Positions 22,388-35,300 of a stretch of 64,000 nucleotides of DNA are shown here, piece by piece. Both the position numbers and the translations under genes were made by a program. Below the pieces are notes generated by a model that saw only the letters and a program-made list of their open reading frames with translations, was not told the origin of the DNA and did not search any database. Positions within the stretch are counted from its first letter, which is position 1. Each line of letters opens with the position of its first letter. The DNA comes from Pipra filicauda (lineage: Eukaryota; Chordata; Aves; Passeriformes; Pipridae): NCBI RefSeq assembly GCF_003945595.2, contig NW_024104303.1, forward strand, positions 1,536,736 through 1,600,735, written 5' to 3'.

Positions 22388-25300
22388 GAGGACTGCATCT
22401 CTGAGGGGTACTTTCTGCATGAGTTTGTTAGCATTAGGAGAAATGTAGATTTCAGTATTAATTATTAGGTTTGATAACCTAGTATTTCAGTAGTAGCTGT
22501 TAGAAAAGAAGTAGATACTGCAGACTTCTGTTGTGGTAAAAATACAACCTATTTTTCTTTTGTGGATATGACTTTTGGGATCTTTACAAACACTGCGTGC
22601 TGTGTTAGCAAGTGGAGTAAGCATTACTTGTTTTGAAACATGTTTAGGTGTTCTGAAATGAGGGATGTCAATGTTCCTAAAGAAATTCTAAGGGAAATTG
22701 CCTGTCTTTGGTGTGAATTGCATAAAATGATCAGGTGCATCAGGTTTCCTGTTTGAAACAATGCATGAGAACAGAAAAAGGGTTAATAGTTTCTGTAGGA
22801 ACAGTTTCCCTTTTTTAACTTAAATTAAATGTGCAGTAGCAGATTTAGCTTACACTTGTGCATACCAATTTTGCATAATCTTTGCATGTCCTGAGTGAGT
22901 GACCAAGATCAGGGACCTAATTTTTGTGGCTGTTGCTACTACTTGCTCAAATATTCAAGCACTGAAAATTAATGATCGTCTAATTGTAGCTGTCCTCCTA
23001 TTTGATAAATGGGGTTGACTTGCCTTTTTAAAAACTGATTTATGTATCTCTCCATGACTTGCTTGACCTGAGAAGGCTGTGCTGTTTTTATCTGAATACA
23101 TTTTAAAAGATCTATTTGTTAGGCTATTAGGAAGAGCTGTAGACATGTGATTTTAATCATATGTTTAGTCCAAATTAAGAAAACAATGAATAAATTGCTA
23201 TCAAATGCAGTACACGTATGCAGGACTTTACATTGACCTACACAAATGCGTGTGAAATGGTACACTCATGTACAATATGATAGTGCCTGGGCGGCTTTGA
23301 ACACTTGAATGTGAATGGTACATGTTTGCTGTGCAATGTATATGGACTGAAGAGTTAGTTAATTGCTGCTTGAAAAATATGGAAGTTATACAACAGGATT
23401 AATAAATGGGAATAGGAGCATCACTTTCTTGAAATGTAGAAGTATTGTGGATGTAGCAGAGATGAAGATACTTTTCATATTCGGATGCAAGATGAATAGT
23501 TTGAGCTGTGTCTGTGACCCAAATTTGTGAACTTGTAAAGCTAATCAGCCTCCCGAGACATCTGTTTAAGGTATGCTTGACTACATGTAACTTTTAATGC
23601 TCTTTGAAAACTCTGCAGGTGCTGGCTATAGCTCATGAGGCCTTCGGTTCCAGATGACCCTTTCTTTCAGGTACCTGTTAGTCATGTTTTTTCTTTCCTG
23701 ACCTGAGGGAAACAATGAGCTTACCTGCAGTCTTACGACACTACCATATTAAGTCAGTGACAATCTCCAAATCGAAACTTTGGTGGCTTCATCATGCTCA
23801 CTTTGTGAAACATTTAAAAAGATTTGCTTTAAAGCTTGTGCTACGGGATGGTCTATTCACTACAGAGGTTTTGCCCTCCTTTGACTTGAAGATAGATGGG
23901 TGAACAAACACCGAAGATTCTTTCCAAATCCTAGGTGATAATGTTTTTTTAAGGCCTTCAGGTTTGGCCAGGGAAGTAATGCACTCTGTCTCCTAACCTG
24001 AACAATTATTTTCTACACCTTTTTTAACAAAAAAAAGTATCAGACCAGACTTTGAACTACTGGGTCAAGAAAAAGTGTTCCCTGAGCAATTTCCCACAGG
24101 TCGCTCCTCTGTGTCAGTCAGTTTTAGTTGAAAGCCTAAGCTTTTCTTGAAGCTCCTGTTCAGAAATGGATGCTTTGTGTAGCACAAAGCTAGATGGGAC
24201 TAAATAATAGTGAGAAGCTATTTCTATAGAAGAGTGGCCTCTATGGCCAGCTTCTACTGTAGATAGTTTTTGAAGTAGGCTAATTCCTTGCTTTTTCTTC
24301 CATGGAGGTTTCTAAAAGTAGATTTTCTTCCCCTTACTCTTTCTCCTCTCCAGCAAAATAAGTCATCTGAAGATTGAGGGTTGAGATTGATTTAAGTGAG
24401 CTTGGACATGCCTTATTTTTAACCAGCTGGTGTTGGTTCCCATAGAGACTGTTTGGTGTAGCTGGTGTGTGACAAGGAGTAGAGGTGCCTCCCCTTTCCC
24501 AAGCCCCCTCAGGACCTACTGTGATGGTGTGGGATGTACTGAAGAAGTGACAAAGCCACTAGGAGGAAATTCTGGGCTTGAGGAAGCAGGGAGGAGAAAA
24601 CACCATAAGTACCACTGTACCATCCAGATCTTGCTTCCCTGAGGGAGCAAGGGCAAAATGACCTGTTTTAGTCGCTGAATTAGTTTGAAGTTTGGAGCCA
24701 CAGTAATGTGGGGAAGACGATCTTTGTCCAGTTGTTTCGCATGCTGCGTGTCAGTGAAGGACATCAGATGGTGGTAGACACCCAGATGGGGTACTTAGGC
24801 CCAGTAAAATACTTGTGTTACTGCTTATGTAGATCTGTGCTGGCTGAGAAATAGGAGTTTTGTTCAGAGTCTTAGCAAACTTCATAAATAGCTAGGGTTC
24901 TCCTGAACACTGTAGGAAAGCAGCAACCAAGGAGCCTTGAAGATTTTGAGGAGGACCTGGAAACTTTTTAGTTGGCTGGTACCAGTCTGTGTCTGGACTT
25001 GTGTGGGACTGGCTCTTTAACTTCATCTCTGTGGAGTTGTAGCTCACTACTTTGGGTGTCTGAGGCGAGGTTTTGAGGCAGCATGAGTTCTCTGGGAAGA
25101 GGTCCAGGGCTGTCCATACTGGACATGGTCAGTGCCAGCCAGATCCGCGATGGTCTCACTGCTACAGAACCCAGCCAAGCCTGTTGTGGAAGTCTGTGGT
25201 GCCTCTGTGAACACCTGCTTAAAGGACAAAATGTGGGGAATGGGTGAAGAAGACTGATGGGGGGGAAGTGTGAGGAAGCAGCCCTGCAAGCACTAGGTTC
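22388..25300. other. First-intron sequence, mostly unannotated
   Basis: No exon or clear transposon is supported. TTTCTTTCAG|GTACCT at 23661-23676 is a second acceptor-donor juxtaposition. GC content rises after about 24430, possibly the diverged edge of the LTR-like segment that follows. Confidence 0.45.
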
Positions 25301-25810
25301 AGAAGAGGAGAGGAAAACTGAATCTCCTGGGCTGGGGCAGGTGTAGTCCTGCAGCCTGGGGGAGGTGGCCATGGAGGAACAGGCTGTTGCCTGCAGCCCA
25401 TGGAGAGGGCTATGTTGGACGTGAGCTGCAGCCTGTGCCGCAGCAGGGGGATGTTTCCTGCTGCTGGCGGTTGAGGGCCCTTGCTGGAGCACGGGGTAAA
25501 AGCATCTGTAAGCCTCTGTCCTCCTCACTTATTGGGTTGTGGTGGGCAGGAGTTGGGAATGAAGGATGGAAATTGATCAGAGGAAGATGGGAGTGGAAGG
25601 TGCTTTAATTTTGCTTTTGTTCTTACTAGCTAAATCCATTTTAATTTGCAACACACTGATTTCCCTCAAGTTGAGCTGATTTTGCCCATGACTTTTGTTG
25701 TTAAACGGTCTTTTTCTTGACCCAAGAAGTTTGTCATCCTCTTTTCTCTCCTGGCTGGTCCTGTTGTAGAGTGGATGTCTGGCAAGGCACCAGGTAGGTC
25801 ACCAGTCAGT
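25300..25810 (+). mobile_element. Degraded avian LTR-element-like segment
   Basis: The stretch from about 25320 to 25810 recalls a repeated avian endogenous-retrovirus segment. It has the CTGCAGCCCATGGAGAG-type leader units (about 25390), a GGGAATGAAGGATGG-like purine block (25553 onward), a transition into TTTTAATTTGCAA, then CCCTCAAGTTGAGCTGATTT (from about 25663) and a GACCCAAGAAG tail block. It is heavily diverged and has no open reading frame of note. The family assignment is from memory of the repeat's general pattern; a RepeatMasker run with an avian library would decide. Confidence 0.4.
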
Positions 25811-27095
25811 GGCTCAGTCTGTCAGAGGGCATTGAATCTCTGAAAAACCAGGTGTGTGCTGGTGGCTGGACATAGTTGGCTAAGCAGAATGATAAATAAG
25901 GGTGGATATGGCTGTGCTGTCTGTTAAAATGCTTGTGAGTTTTAGGTGTGTGTGCTGTAATGTTTGCCTGCCTTTGAGATGTGGTTTCTTCAAATTCTGT
26001 CACCTAATTAACAAGGAATAACTAGGCTTTAAACTGGACCAGGAATATGCATACAGGGTATTATTAGTGAAAGACTTTGTATTTTCTTCTGTACTCTTGT
26101 GCTTGCAAGAAGGGATGGTTGATTTGTGTAAGTAGTGCATTTCTGTATGAGTACCTGACCTGAGAACAGATTTGTCTTCATTCATACTGGCGTTTGATAA
26201 GGCTTTTAAGTGTTTGTGGAGCAGGTATTTCTGACTCCCTCCTTCCCAAGAGGGAGTCAGAAGTTGGACAGTTTCTTAATTTTTAGGTAGGAAATAGTTC
26301 CATGGTATATGACTTGCTCCATTTTTCTTTTATTTGCTAGGCAAAAAAATCAGTTGTTGAAGTTTGTCCTACGAACAGTTTATGGCTCAGGCAACTGTTG
26401 TTACTGTCTTGTGTTCACTGCCATGATTAAAGATAGGCAATCATCCTTCGCCAGCAGTGACAGTCTTTAAATTGTCTCTGTCTGCTGGGTCTTTGTCCTG
26501 TGTTTTGAGCAGTGAAAGAGTTACGGTTCATGTTATGTGGTATACTCGGATGCACAGTATTTGCAACTGAAGTTTGCAAGTCAGTCTCTGTTAATAAGTG
26601 ACTGGATGGTAAAACTTTCCCACTCAGGTGTCTTTTCTTTTTAGCCAGTCATATACTGATGGTAAGGCCCCATTCCTATTCATGTCCTGTTTTTCAGTAT
26701 CCACAGTAAATGAATGATGATCTGAATCTACAGTGTCAGTGCAGAACCATAATAACCAGGAGTGTATAGAAGTAGACACTGATGGTAGGGGTCAGAGATT
26801 GACTTTAGCGAGCAGCAGAGGTATATGCCTCACAGATGTGCTGTTCTGGAAGTGTTGTGGCTGTCAGATCTGTGATTCAAGATGCTCTAGGGGTCTTGGT
26901 GAGACTCATCCAGCTCCTGGACAATTGACCAGTACTTGCTGCTTATCCCTTTGGACCATAGTGGTAGTCAAGGGAAGACTGAAATAAAACAAGTGGGCCA
27001 CAGAGCTCTGGGAGTGCAAGCAAAGGACATGGGAGTTCTGGAGGAGGTCTAAATTCTAAAGTTGAAGGATAAGAGTTTTGGTGGAAGTACATAGG
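25811..27095. other. First-intron sequence with one hairpin
   Basis: No gene or clear transposon is seen. It contains the 13-bp-stem hairpin annotated at 26229-26262. Confidence 0.5.
26229..26262. repeat. Perfect hairpin, 13-bp stem, 8-nt loop
   Basis: TTCTGACTCCCTC (26229-26241) and GAGGGAGTCAGAA (26250-26262) are exact reverse complements, separated by an 8-nt loop. The stem is too short for a microRNA precursor. Confidence 0.85.
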
Positions 27096-27690
27096 GTTTG
27101 TATCAGAAATGGTGTGTCCAGCAGGACCAGGGCAGTAATTGTCCCCTTGTACTTGGCACTGGTGAGGCCCCACCTCAAGTGCTGTGTCCAGTTCTGGACC
27201 CCTCACTGCAAGAAAAACATTGAGGTGCTGGAGCTTGTTGGAGAAGAACAACAGAGCTGGGGAAGGATCTAGAGAGTTAAGTCCTATGAGAAGTGGCTGA
27301 GGGAGCTGGGGTTGTGCAGCCTGAAGAAAAGGAGGCTCAGGGGGGACCTTATCACCCTCTACAACTACCTGAAAAGAAATTGTGTCAAGGTGGGTGTTGG
27401 CTGCTTCTCCCTGGGGAGCTAATCACAGGACAAGAGGACATAGCCTCAGCTGGGCCCAAGGGAGGTTCAGGCTGGATGTCAGGAGGAATTCATTTACAGA
27501 AGGGGTTGTTATACGTTGGAATAGACTTCCCGGGGAGGTAGTGGAGTCACCATCCCTGGAGGTGTTCAAGAAACAACTGGATGTGACACTTAGTACCACA
27601 GTCTAGTTGACAGGGCAATGATCAGTCGAAGTTTGGACTCAAGGATCTTGGACATCTTTTCCAATGTAAATGATTCTGTGGTTCTAGCTC
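27096..27690 (+). mobile_element. CR1 LINE fragment, ORF2 C-terminus to 3' end
   Basis: Translated frames include [11 protein letters not shown] and [10 protein letters not shown], which match the conserved C-terminal part of CR1 ORF2. The downstream DNA has the usual TGGAGGTGTTCAAGAA block and a degenerate 3' terminus ending in GATTCTGTGGTTCTA. Frameshifts and stops break the coding region, and the element is 5'-truncated. Confidence 0.9.
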
Positions 27691-27714
27691 TTAGGAAAAT
27701 GAATAGTCATACAT

Positions 27715-28960
27715 AGGCTTGGTGGTACAAACAACTCATGACTGAGTTACAGTACAAAAAAGAGGTGTACAGGAGCAGGAAGTGAGGGCAAGACATAGAG
27801 AAGCACAGGCAGTGAATAAAGACTGGTCTTAGAAGGAGTTAGACAAGCTGGAGGCCACTTGCGGTTGGTAAAGGATGTTAAGGGCAACAACGTGAGTTTC
27901 TACCAATAATGTAGCAGCAGAAGAATAAAAAGAGGAGACTGGGCTTCTGCTTGAATGGAGCGGATGAATTGCTGGCAGCAGGTAGACAAGGCTGTGATAT
28001 GCCACATTTTTGCCTCAGTCTTCGCTGGCAGGGTCTCCTGAGCTCATTTTGTGTAGGCAGAGGGTGCAAGGCGGAGAAGAGATGCTGGGAGTAGGAGGAG
28101 TACCAGGTCTGTGATCTCTTGAGAAAACTCAACTGCTCTAGATCTGGATCTAAGGGTATTGAGAGAATTGTCTGCTGTCATGATGAGGCCACTGTCCAGT
28201 ATTTTTGATAAATAAGACAATCAAGGTTTCTTGCAACTGGAGGAGAACAAGTTTTGCTGCTATTAGAAGTGAGTTCAGTAAGGATTATATGGGGAGCCTC
28301 ACTGTTGTCCCTGAGGAAATTGAGAGAGTCATCTTTGAAGTAATTTCTGTGCACATTAAAACAAAAGTAGCTAACATTGATTTACCAAGTCTTAGAAATT
28401 ATTAGGTCTGTGGATGAGAAGTGATAAATGTCATCTGCATTGAGTTGAACATAAGTCTTTGTGTGGTTACCCACAGTATCTTGGTAGCAGAATCCTTCAG
28501 ATAAGACTTAAGTGGACAACTAGATAGGTGGAAGACCGGTAGGATTGTTACAATTGGAGGTCTTGGGGAGTCTGTGCCACCTGTTGGATTTACTATTTGG
28601 TGATGTGGGGAAAGGGAGAAAGTTGATCTTCATCAAGTTTGCAGAAAGCAACTGAGAGGTGAGGCTGATGTTCTCGAGGTCAGGGCTACTGTCTAGAAGG
28701 ACTAGGGACCGGTGAGAGGAAAGGGCTACTGGGGACCCTATGTAGTTTCGGCAGGAGCAATGTGAAGTCCTGTCTTGGGCAGGCAGAGACGTGGCAGTGA
28801 TGCCAGGAAGACTAGGGGTAAGAGGCCCTGAGCCTGGTGGGCAGCAAGCTGAGTTGGGCCAGTGAGGCAGGAGAAAAGGGAAAACTTTTCCTCCTACAAG
28901 AACAGCTGGGCTGTGGTTCTGGCTTCCATGGAGATGGTGCTGTCTCCCTTCTTGGAGGGT
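27715..28960 (+). mobile_element. Diverged CR1 LINE fragment, ORF2 middle region
   Basis: This lies right after another CR1 3' end but represents an upstream part of ORF2, so it is a separate insertion. Recognisable blocks include TTTTTGCCTCAGTCTTCGCT (about 28007), GATAAATGTCATCTGCATTG (about 28423) and a remnant of the CCCACAGTATCTT segment (about 28470). It is much more diverged than the neighbouring copies and carries many stops. The right boundary is uncertain. Confidence 0.65.
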
Positions 28961-30952
28961 TTTTAACCTTGAAACATGGCTTATTTTACTGTGGGTGGGA
29001 TGCGAGTCTGGAGACCTCCTTAAGTTCCTACTGGCCCAAATTCATCTCTCTGCCACTTTTGCCTACAAAATGCACTAACTGGAACTGAGGCATGGCAGTG
29101 TTTGAGGCTTACAGAAGAAAGAAACATTGAACCAGAAGTACCAGCACAGTGCCTTTCAAGGTGAAATTTATTTTTTTTATACTGTTTAACAGCTGTAACA
29201 CTGCTTAGACACTCTTCCAATCCTTCAGAATGTAGACATTTGGGGTGGTTATCAGACAATTAGTATTGTTACTGCTCTATGAATCTACTTTACATATAAT
29301 GCATATCATCAGTTAACAGTTTTCCCACAAACTTTTTCATTGATGTTAGTAGAGCCAAATGTTAGCTAATTCTGAGGGGCTGTATGCTACTGTTCTTTTG
29401 AAATACAAGCATTTAGTAGCCTCTTTTCCTAGGTAAGTTGGCTTATTAAAAGAATAAACAATGATGTGTTGGAACATATTTTTCTTGTGGGGATCAACCT
29501 GGAGGCAGACAGGCTCCATATTTAGAATTTAAGTAGTTTTAAGAGCCCTCTTGAAGTTAAAAGGATGCACCTCTGCATGAACCACTTGAGAGCAGTGGTT
29601 GTCTGGAGGCTTTTCTGAAAATCCTTAAGGGCAGTTCTAGGCCAAATGGCAATCCTTTGACAGCTGGAATGACAGGGTAACAATGGTTGTGATTGCCTCT
29701 GTATAAGAGGTGAGCTGTAATGAGAGAGCTACTGGCCAACACTGGCCCAGTCTGTGTAAAGTAGATGTTCACAGGTGTTGCTTCTGTATTGGTGTGAGAG
29801 GTTTGCTGCTTTTTTTTTTTATTTTATTTTGGAGAATACTGGTCCAGATGGCAAAGGGTGTTTTGGACGCACTTCTAGGAGAATGTGCCTGAGCTTTGGC
29901 CTGGTTCAGGCTTTTTCAGGGGCAGATTTTATGTCTTGTGGAACAGGGTAATATGGTGTAGGTAATATCTGTCTGCTTGTTAAAACAGCTTTTGGTGCAG
30001 TAGGAGAGGGAATGTGGCTTAAAAGGAGATGAAAAATGGGAAGATTTGGCAAATGACTCAGAAAGCTGTAGTGATCAGAGTAAGCCTGTTCATGCTGCTT
30101 TATTTTATGGTGTGTTAGACTTTGATATCCCCGTTCTTCCAGACATAACTTTTGCTGCTTTTCTAGTTTCCTGATTTGTGGCAGTGACTGTGGCATCATA
30201 TAGGGTAACTTTAATAGGGGAGGCAAAAGACTCTTATATGTGCTTTTATGCAACAGGGACTTCTGTATAGCAAATAAAAACTGTGAAAGCTTTGTCTGTA
30301 ACTACTTATTTTTGACAATAATGCTTCTGGCGTGTACTTCTGTTCCCTGTTATGAGCTGGTAATGTGTGAAAGGCATGCCTCTTCGGCAATTAGCAGTAT
30401 GTGGCCAACTGGTCACAACTTGTTTGGATCAACAGTGCCTTACTTACTGTCTGTTCTTCTATACTGTGTAGTACTGAGTGATCTCAGGAGGATTAGGGTG
30501 CAGAGATACAGTGAATTACTTCTCTGACCATGAAAAGCAGTGGTGGCAGAGGGGGTACAGAGGGGGGTTGTAAATAGTTACGGTATTGCTTCCAGCTCAG
30601 ATGTTTTAACAATAGCCAGCTGTCCTTGTTCGGTGTTTACTTCACTTTGCAGGGTAAATATTTTTTGAAGCAATATAATGTGGACGGTTTTCTTAGGCCC
30701 CGAAGGTAGGAAGAAATGGAATATGTGTTTAAGCAGCTTATCCCAGTGTTTTCTGTGGGACAAACCATGAAAACCAGATAACTACCTGGAGGGTTATAAA
30801 CTATTGAAAAATGTGACTGTTTTAGTGTGAATGGCTATGGGTTGTGCTTCACATTCTTCACCCTCATACTGATGTGTTCTTCCCTGCCTGCTGTCCTTTG
30901 AGTGCACTGTGTATCTCATGTGAGTGGCCTCTAAAGGCACTGAAAAAATAAG
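28961..30952. other. First-intron sequence, no feature recognised
   Basis: No exon or recognisable transposon is seen. Confidence 0.5.
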
Positions 30953-31170
30953 GATCATAGAATGGTTTGGGTTGGAAGGGACCTTTTAAAGGTCATGTAT
31001 CCAACGCCTCTGCAAAGAGTAGGGACATCTTTGGGTTGTTCAGAGTCACATCCTACCTGACCTTGAATTTTTCCCGGAATGGAGTACCTACCACCTCTCA
31101 GGACAACCTGCTGTAGTGTTTTACTCATCCCTCAGGTGTGTCAGCCACACCACTTGGCTTGGTGTTGTCA
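30953..31170 (-). mobile_element. CR1 LINE fragment, internally deleted
   Basis: The element is in minus orientation, with its 3' terminus at the left (ATCATAGAATGGTTTGGGTT). The 3' UTR block continues to about 31115. It then jumps to a block resembling the reverse-transcriptase region (GCCACACCACTTGGCTTGGT), implying an internal deletion. The right edge is unclear. Confidence 0.8.
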
Positions 31171-31395
31171 ATCCTAAACTGTACTTCTGGTGCTTTCCAC
31201 TTCATAGCCGTTCTTCCCACGTAGCTATTGGGATTGTCTGTGCAGATCAAAACCAAAATGGTTGCTGTCTTCCACAGTCATGTTACTTCTTCAAATGCAT
31301 CTTAAGATGAACAAGAAATTTTTCTCCTGTAAGAGGAGGAGCTAAGTGGATCTAGAATTCTCACGTAGGACTGCTAGTAACTAGCCATTGTTTTG

Positions 31396-32363
31396 TTATC
31401 CCAGAGGGTCATAATTAGTGGCATGAGGTCTAGCTGGAGGCCTGTTGCTAGAGGTGTCCCCCAATGGTCAGTACTGGGCCCAGTATGTTTTACTTTATCC
31501 ATCAATGCCTCCTCAGCAAGTTCACTGGTAACACAAAGCTGGGAGGAGTGGCTGATACCCCAGAGGGCTGTGCAACCCTTCAGAAGAACCTCGACAGGTT
31601 GGAGAGATGAGCAGAGTGGAACTGTCTGAAATTCAACAAAGGGAAGTGCAGGGTCCTTACCTGGGGAAGAATAACCCCAGGCACCAGCACAGGCTGGAGG
31701 CCAACCTGCTGGAAAGCAGCTCTGTGGAGAAGACCTGGGGGTCCTGGTGGACAACAAGCTGTCTATGGTTCAGCACTATGTCCATGTGGCCAACAAGGCC
31801 AGTGGTCTCCTGGAGTGGAATAGGATTAGCATTGCCCGCAGGTCGAGGGAAGTGATCCTTTCCCTTTGTTCAGTCCTAGTGAGGTTGCATCTGGAGTGCT
31901 GTGTCCAGTTCTGGGCTCCTCAGTACAAGAGAGACATGGAGCTCCTGGAGTGGGTCCAGTGGAGAGCTGCTAAAATGATTAAGGGACTGGAGCATCTCTC
32001 TTGTGAAGAAAGGCTGAGAGAGCTGGGCCTGTTCAGCCTTGAGAAGAGATGTGTGAGAGGAGACCTTATCAACATCTCTAAATATGTGAAGGGAGGGTGT
32101 CAAGAGGAGGGAACCAGGCTCTTAGTGATGCCAAGCAGTAGGATGAGAGGCAGTAGGTAGAAACTGATGCACGGGAAGTTTCGGTTGAATACGAGGAAGA
32201 ACTTCCTTACTGTGCGGGTGATTGGGCACTGGAACAGATTGTCCAGAGAGATTGTGGAGTCTCCCTCACTGGAGATACCCAACAACTGTCTGGATTAAAT
32301 CTTGTGCAGTGTGCTCTAGGATGACCCACTGTGGTCCTTTCCAGTCTCACCCATTCTATGAGT
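31396..32363 (+). mobile_element. CR1 LINE fragment, reverse transcriptase to 3' end
   Basis: This is about 970 bases of a 5'-truncated CR1. It begins in the reverse-transcriptase domain (GTGTCCCCCAATGGTCAGTA, TACTGGGCCCAGT), with a small internal deletion where the catalytic FADD-type motif would lie. It continues through the ORF2 C-terminus; the frame from 31747 gives VRLHLECCVQFWAPQYKRDM and ERLRELGLFSLEK. It ends with the 3' terminus CCATTCTATGAG. Coding capacity is lost. Confidence 0.92.
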
Positions 32364-35300
32364 TTGTGTTGAAATGTGGCACCTTCTGTCTTGGCCTTTA
32401 TAGAATTAAAACATTAACTTCATTTAATGTTTCGGTCTAACAGAATTAGTGGTAAGGCCTTGTGTTCTCTACCTTTCTGATTCCACTTTTCTGAGGAGAA
32501 GCCTGTTGGTCAGGATTTAATCCTGAGGGTAATTTTTGTGCATTGGAGTGAAGTAGACCCAGCCGATGGTGGTGGGGCTAGCAAACATCCAGCTGTGCAA
32601 CCAGAATGTGGGAGTGATGACGTGGACAAGCTTGCTCTATGTATCCAAGCTGCTGAATCCATTTATGTGAACAATTACAAAGGAAACTTGAGAGGCTTGG
32701 AAAGAGGCTGATATTGTAAGGAAGGATAAACCTGCAGAGCTGTGGCAGTCAGATGAAACTCTTCCATGTCCATAGTTAATGCTTGTTCTGTGACTAGATG
32801 TTCAGAGGTGGTTCTGTCACAGAGGCTGCTTACTAAAACGTAGGAGAGATCATCAATCTCATCCTTTCCAAGTGATGTCAAGAAGGAATCATATAAAAGG
32901 AATTCTTGATCACCCTCTTCTAAAATAGCTCACCTGAATTTTCATAAATCTTTTCAGTCCAGTGAATTGTAGGAACTTTTCAACTGAATTAAAAATAGCC
33001 TCTTCTCAAGGTCAGTTTCTGTAGTGAACCAGGCTAATGTCATCTATGTATTAAGGAGAGTGGCACTTGGAATATTCTTAACTGCGTGCAGCTGGCAATC
33101 TCTGTGGCTCTTTCTCTAAAAGCACACTTCCCGATAGTTATCTGCAATATATTTTCCTGGAACTGCTGTGCTGTTACTTAATTAGGAATTGCTTACGACT
33201 TACTGTACTGTGTGGGTGTAGCCAGGGCACAGCTTTTTGCTGTCTAATCAATATTTTCCTTTTTTTTTTTATTATGAAACTCCTCTTGCTCAGGCTAAGT
33301 CTATCCACCCTTAAACCCGCAGTACTGCTGCTGTGTATCAGTAAAACATCACAGGAAATGATGCAAGAACCCAGACCTGTGCTTGTTGTCTTTCCTTATT
33401 TTTCCACATCACAAATACTTGGGTAGGAAATTGTGCTAATATATAGATTGTAAGTGACCTGGGATTTACACATTGTCCACTCATTTCTGAGAAGTAGAAT
33501 GTAATGCTGTCCGTTTTAGAGATGAGTGAAACCTGTGAGGACTTCAGGTATCTGTGTTTGCTGTGGGACCTCCGACCAATTAATGAACTATTGATATAGC
33601 AGTTGTGTACTCCTCAGTCCAGTAGCAATAAGCTATTGTTGTTCATATTAAGGTACTAGCTTAATAAAGTACCATGTAAATCTTCTGCTGAATTAATACA
33701 GGATGAATTGAGAAGTTAAATACACAGCTGTGGTGGCGTTCTCTCACTTGCCTGATACACTGTGTGGAGCTCCTGGAAGCAGAGGTGGCCTCTTGTGAAT
33801 CGCTGTGGTTGATTCTGATATGTGTTGTTTCTCATGACAGCTCTTTGCATTGGCAAGAGCCAAGCTAGTAAGATACTGGTAAGGCTAAGAAAGCCATTGG
33901 TTATGTTCCAGGATTGTTTCTGCTCTGTTCTTAATGCCTCCTTGTGCATAATGTGTCTGACATTTCAAAATTGTATTCTATGTAAAAAATGAGTGCACTG
34001 AATTACCAGCAGAGTTATTTGTTTCTAGGTATGATTTTGTTAAGTAGGCATATTTATCTTTAGGGGTAGGTATGTGGTGAAAGTCAGGTTGTAGACATTA
34101 AGGCAGAAGTAATTAGGAGATGGCTGATTTGAGTGGTAATACTGGACTGTTGTCCAGTCATTTGGTCTGTCAGCGCTTTGAAACACTGTTTTAAAATTTC
34201 TCATTATTGCATCCATCAAGATGGAGGGTCAAAGCAAAACCAATGTCAATAGGTAACTAAAGTTGGAGGTGTTTGGTAGCTACAGCACTGCAGATGTGTT
34301 TGTAACAGAAGAACACAGGTGTGCTCAGTCTAACAAGTGCTCCAGGCAAGAAGCAGATGTGGGTGATAGCAGTGGAATTATTTCAGTGTAACAGCGCTTT
34401 TAAGAGATGTTGGTGCAGACTCTGCTTGATGAAGAATTACATAAGGCAGGACTTGCTACGCGTATGGCAAAAATCCTAGAAAGCCAAAATGGTGATGATG
34501 AACTTGCACAGTGGATCAAGCAACAGTTGCTGTTTGAAGCAATTTCCTTCTGCTTCAATTCATTCCGAAGTGTATTTTTTTCCTTTCTTTTTATAGCTTG
34601 CATACAGCTGTTCCTCAGCATTGAAGAATTCAGTTCTGAAGCCTCTGTAAAGGCATGTCACATCTTGTCTGTCCTTGGTTCATAAAGACGCTGTCACAAA
34701 CAGCCTTGAGGAGGTAGCCTGTGCAGTAGAAATATCAGAGCAGAACTGGGGAGATACTGTTCCTTGTATATCAAATTGGCATATCCTTATAAAAAAATTT
34801 TGAAGCGTAAAGCCTTATTTTTCAAACTTCTTTGCTAAGTCTGTTAATTCATGATTTGCATTGCCTTCCTTAGAAACTAAGGGTAGTGTTGGCAGGACTC
34901 TTTTGAAAAAGAAGGGTTATCTTGACACAGGTCTTGGATTCACTTACCTGTTTATTCTGGTAACAGTGGCAAGTCTGTAAGCCTGGGGGGAAAAAGTTGG
35001 GCTTATAAATTAAAAGTGGGCTATTCTCCAGAGTATAGATGCAATGCTTTAATGTACTGTCTTTGTTCTAGAATGTATTTTATGTGATGAACTGGAAAAT
35101 GGAATTGCATGGTAAATGGAAAACTGTGCAAAGAACTGTAATCTAATGAGTTCATAATCAGCAACATTGAGCTCATTTTAAATGTTGAATGCTGGTTTAC
35201 TAAGTAATTTGTTCTGGAGTCTTATGTGTGTGAATTCTTCATCCATTTATGCTGGTTAATGGTGTCACACAACTAAATCCTTTGTTTTATTATTAGTGCT

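Noticed and set aside
24968..25528. 186-codon minus-strand frame
   Set aside because: Low-complexity Pro/Ser/His-rich translation overlapping the LTR-like segment; no domain.
31747..32160. 137-codon frame that looks protein-like
   Set aside because: It is the ORF2 C-terminus of a dead CR1 element, not a host gene.
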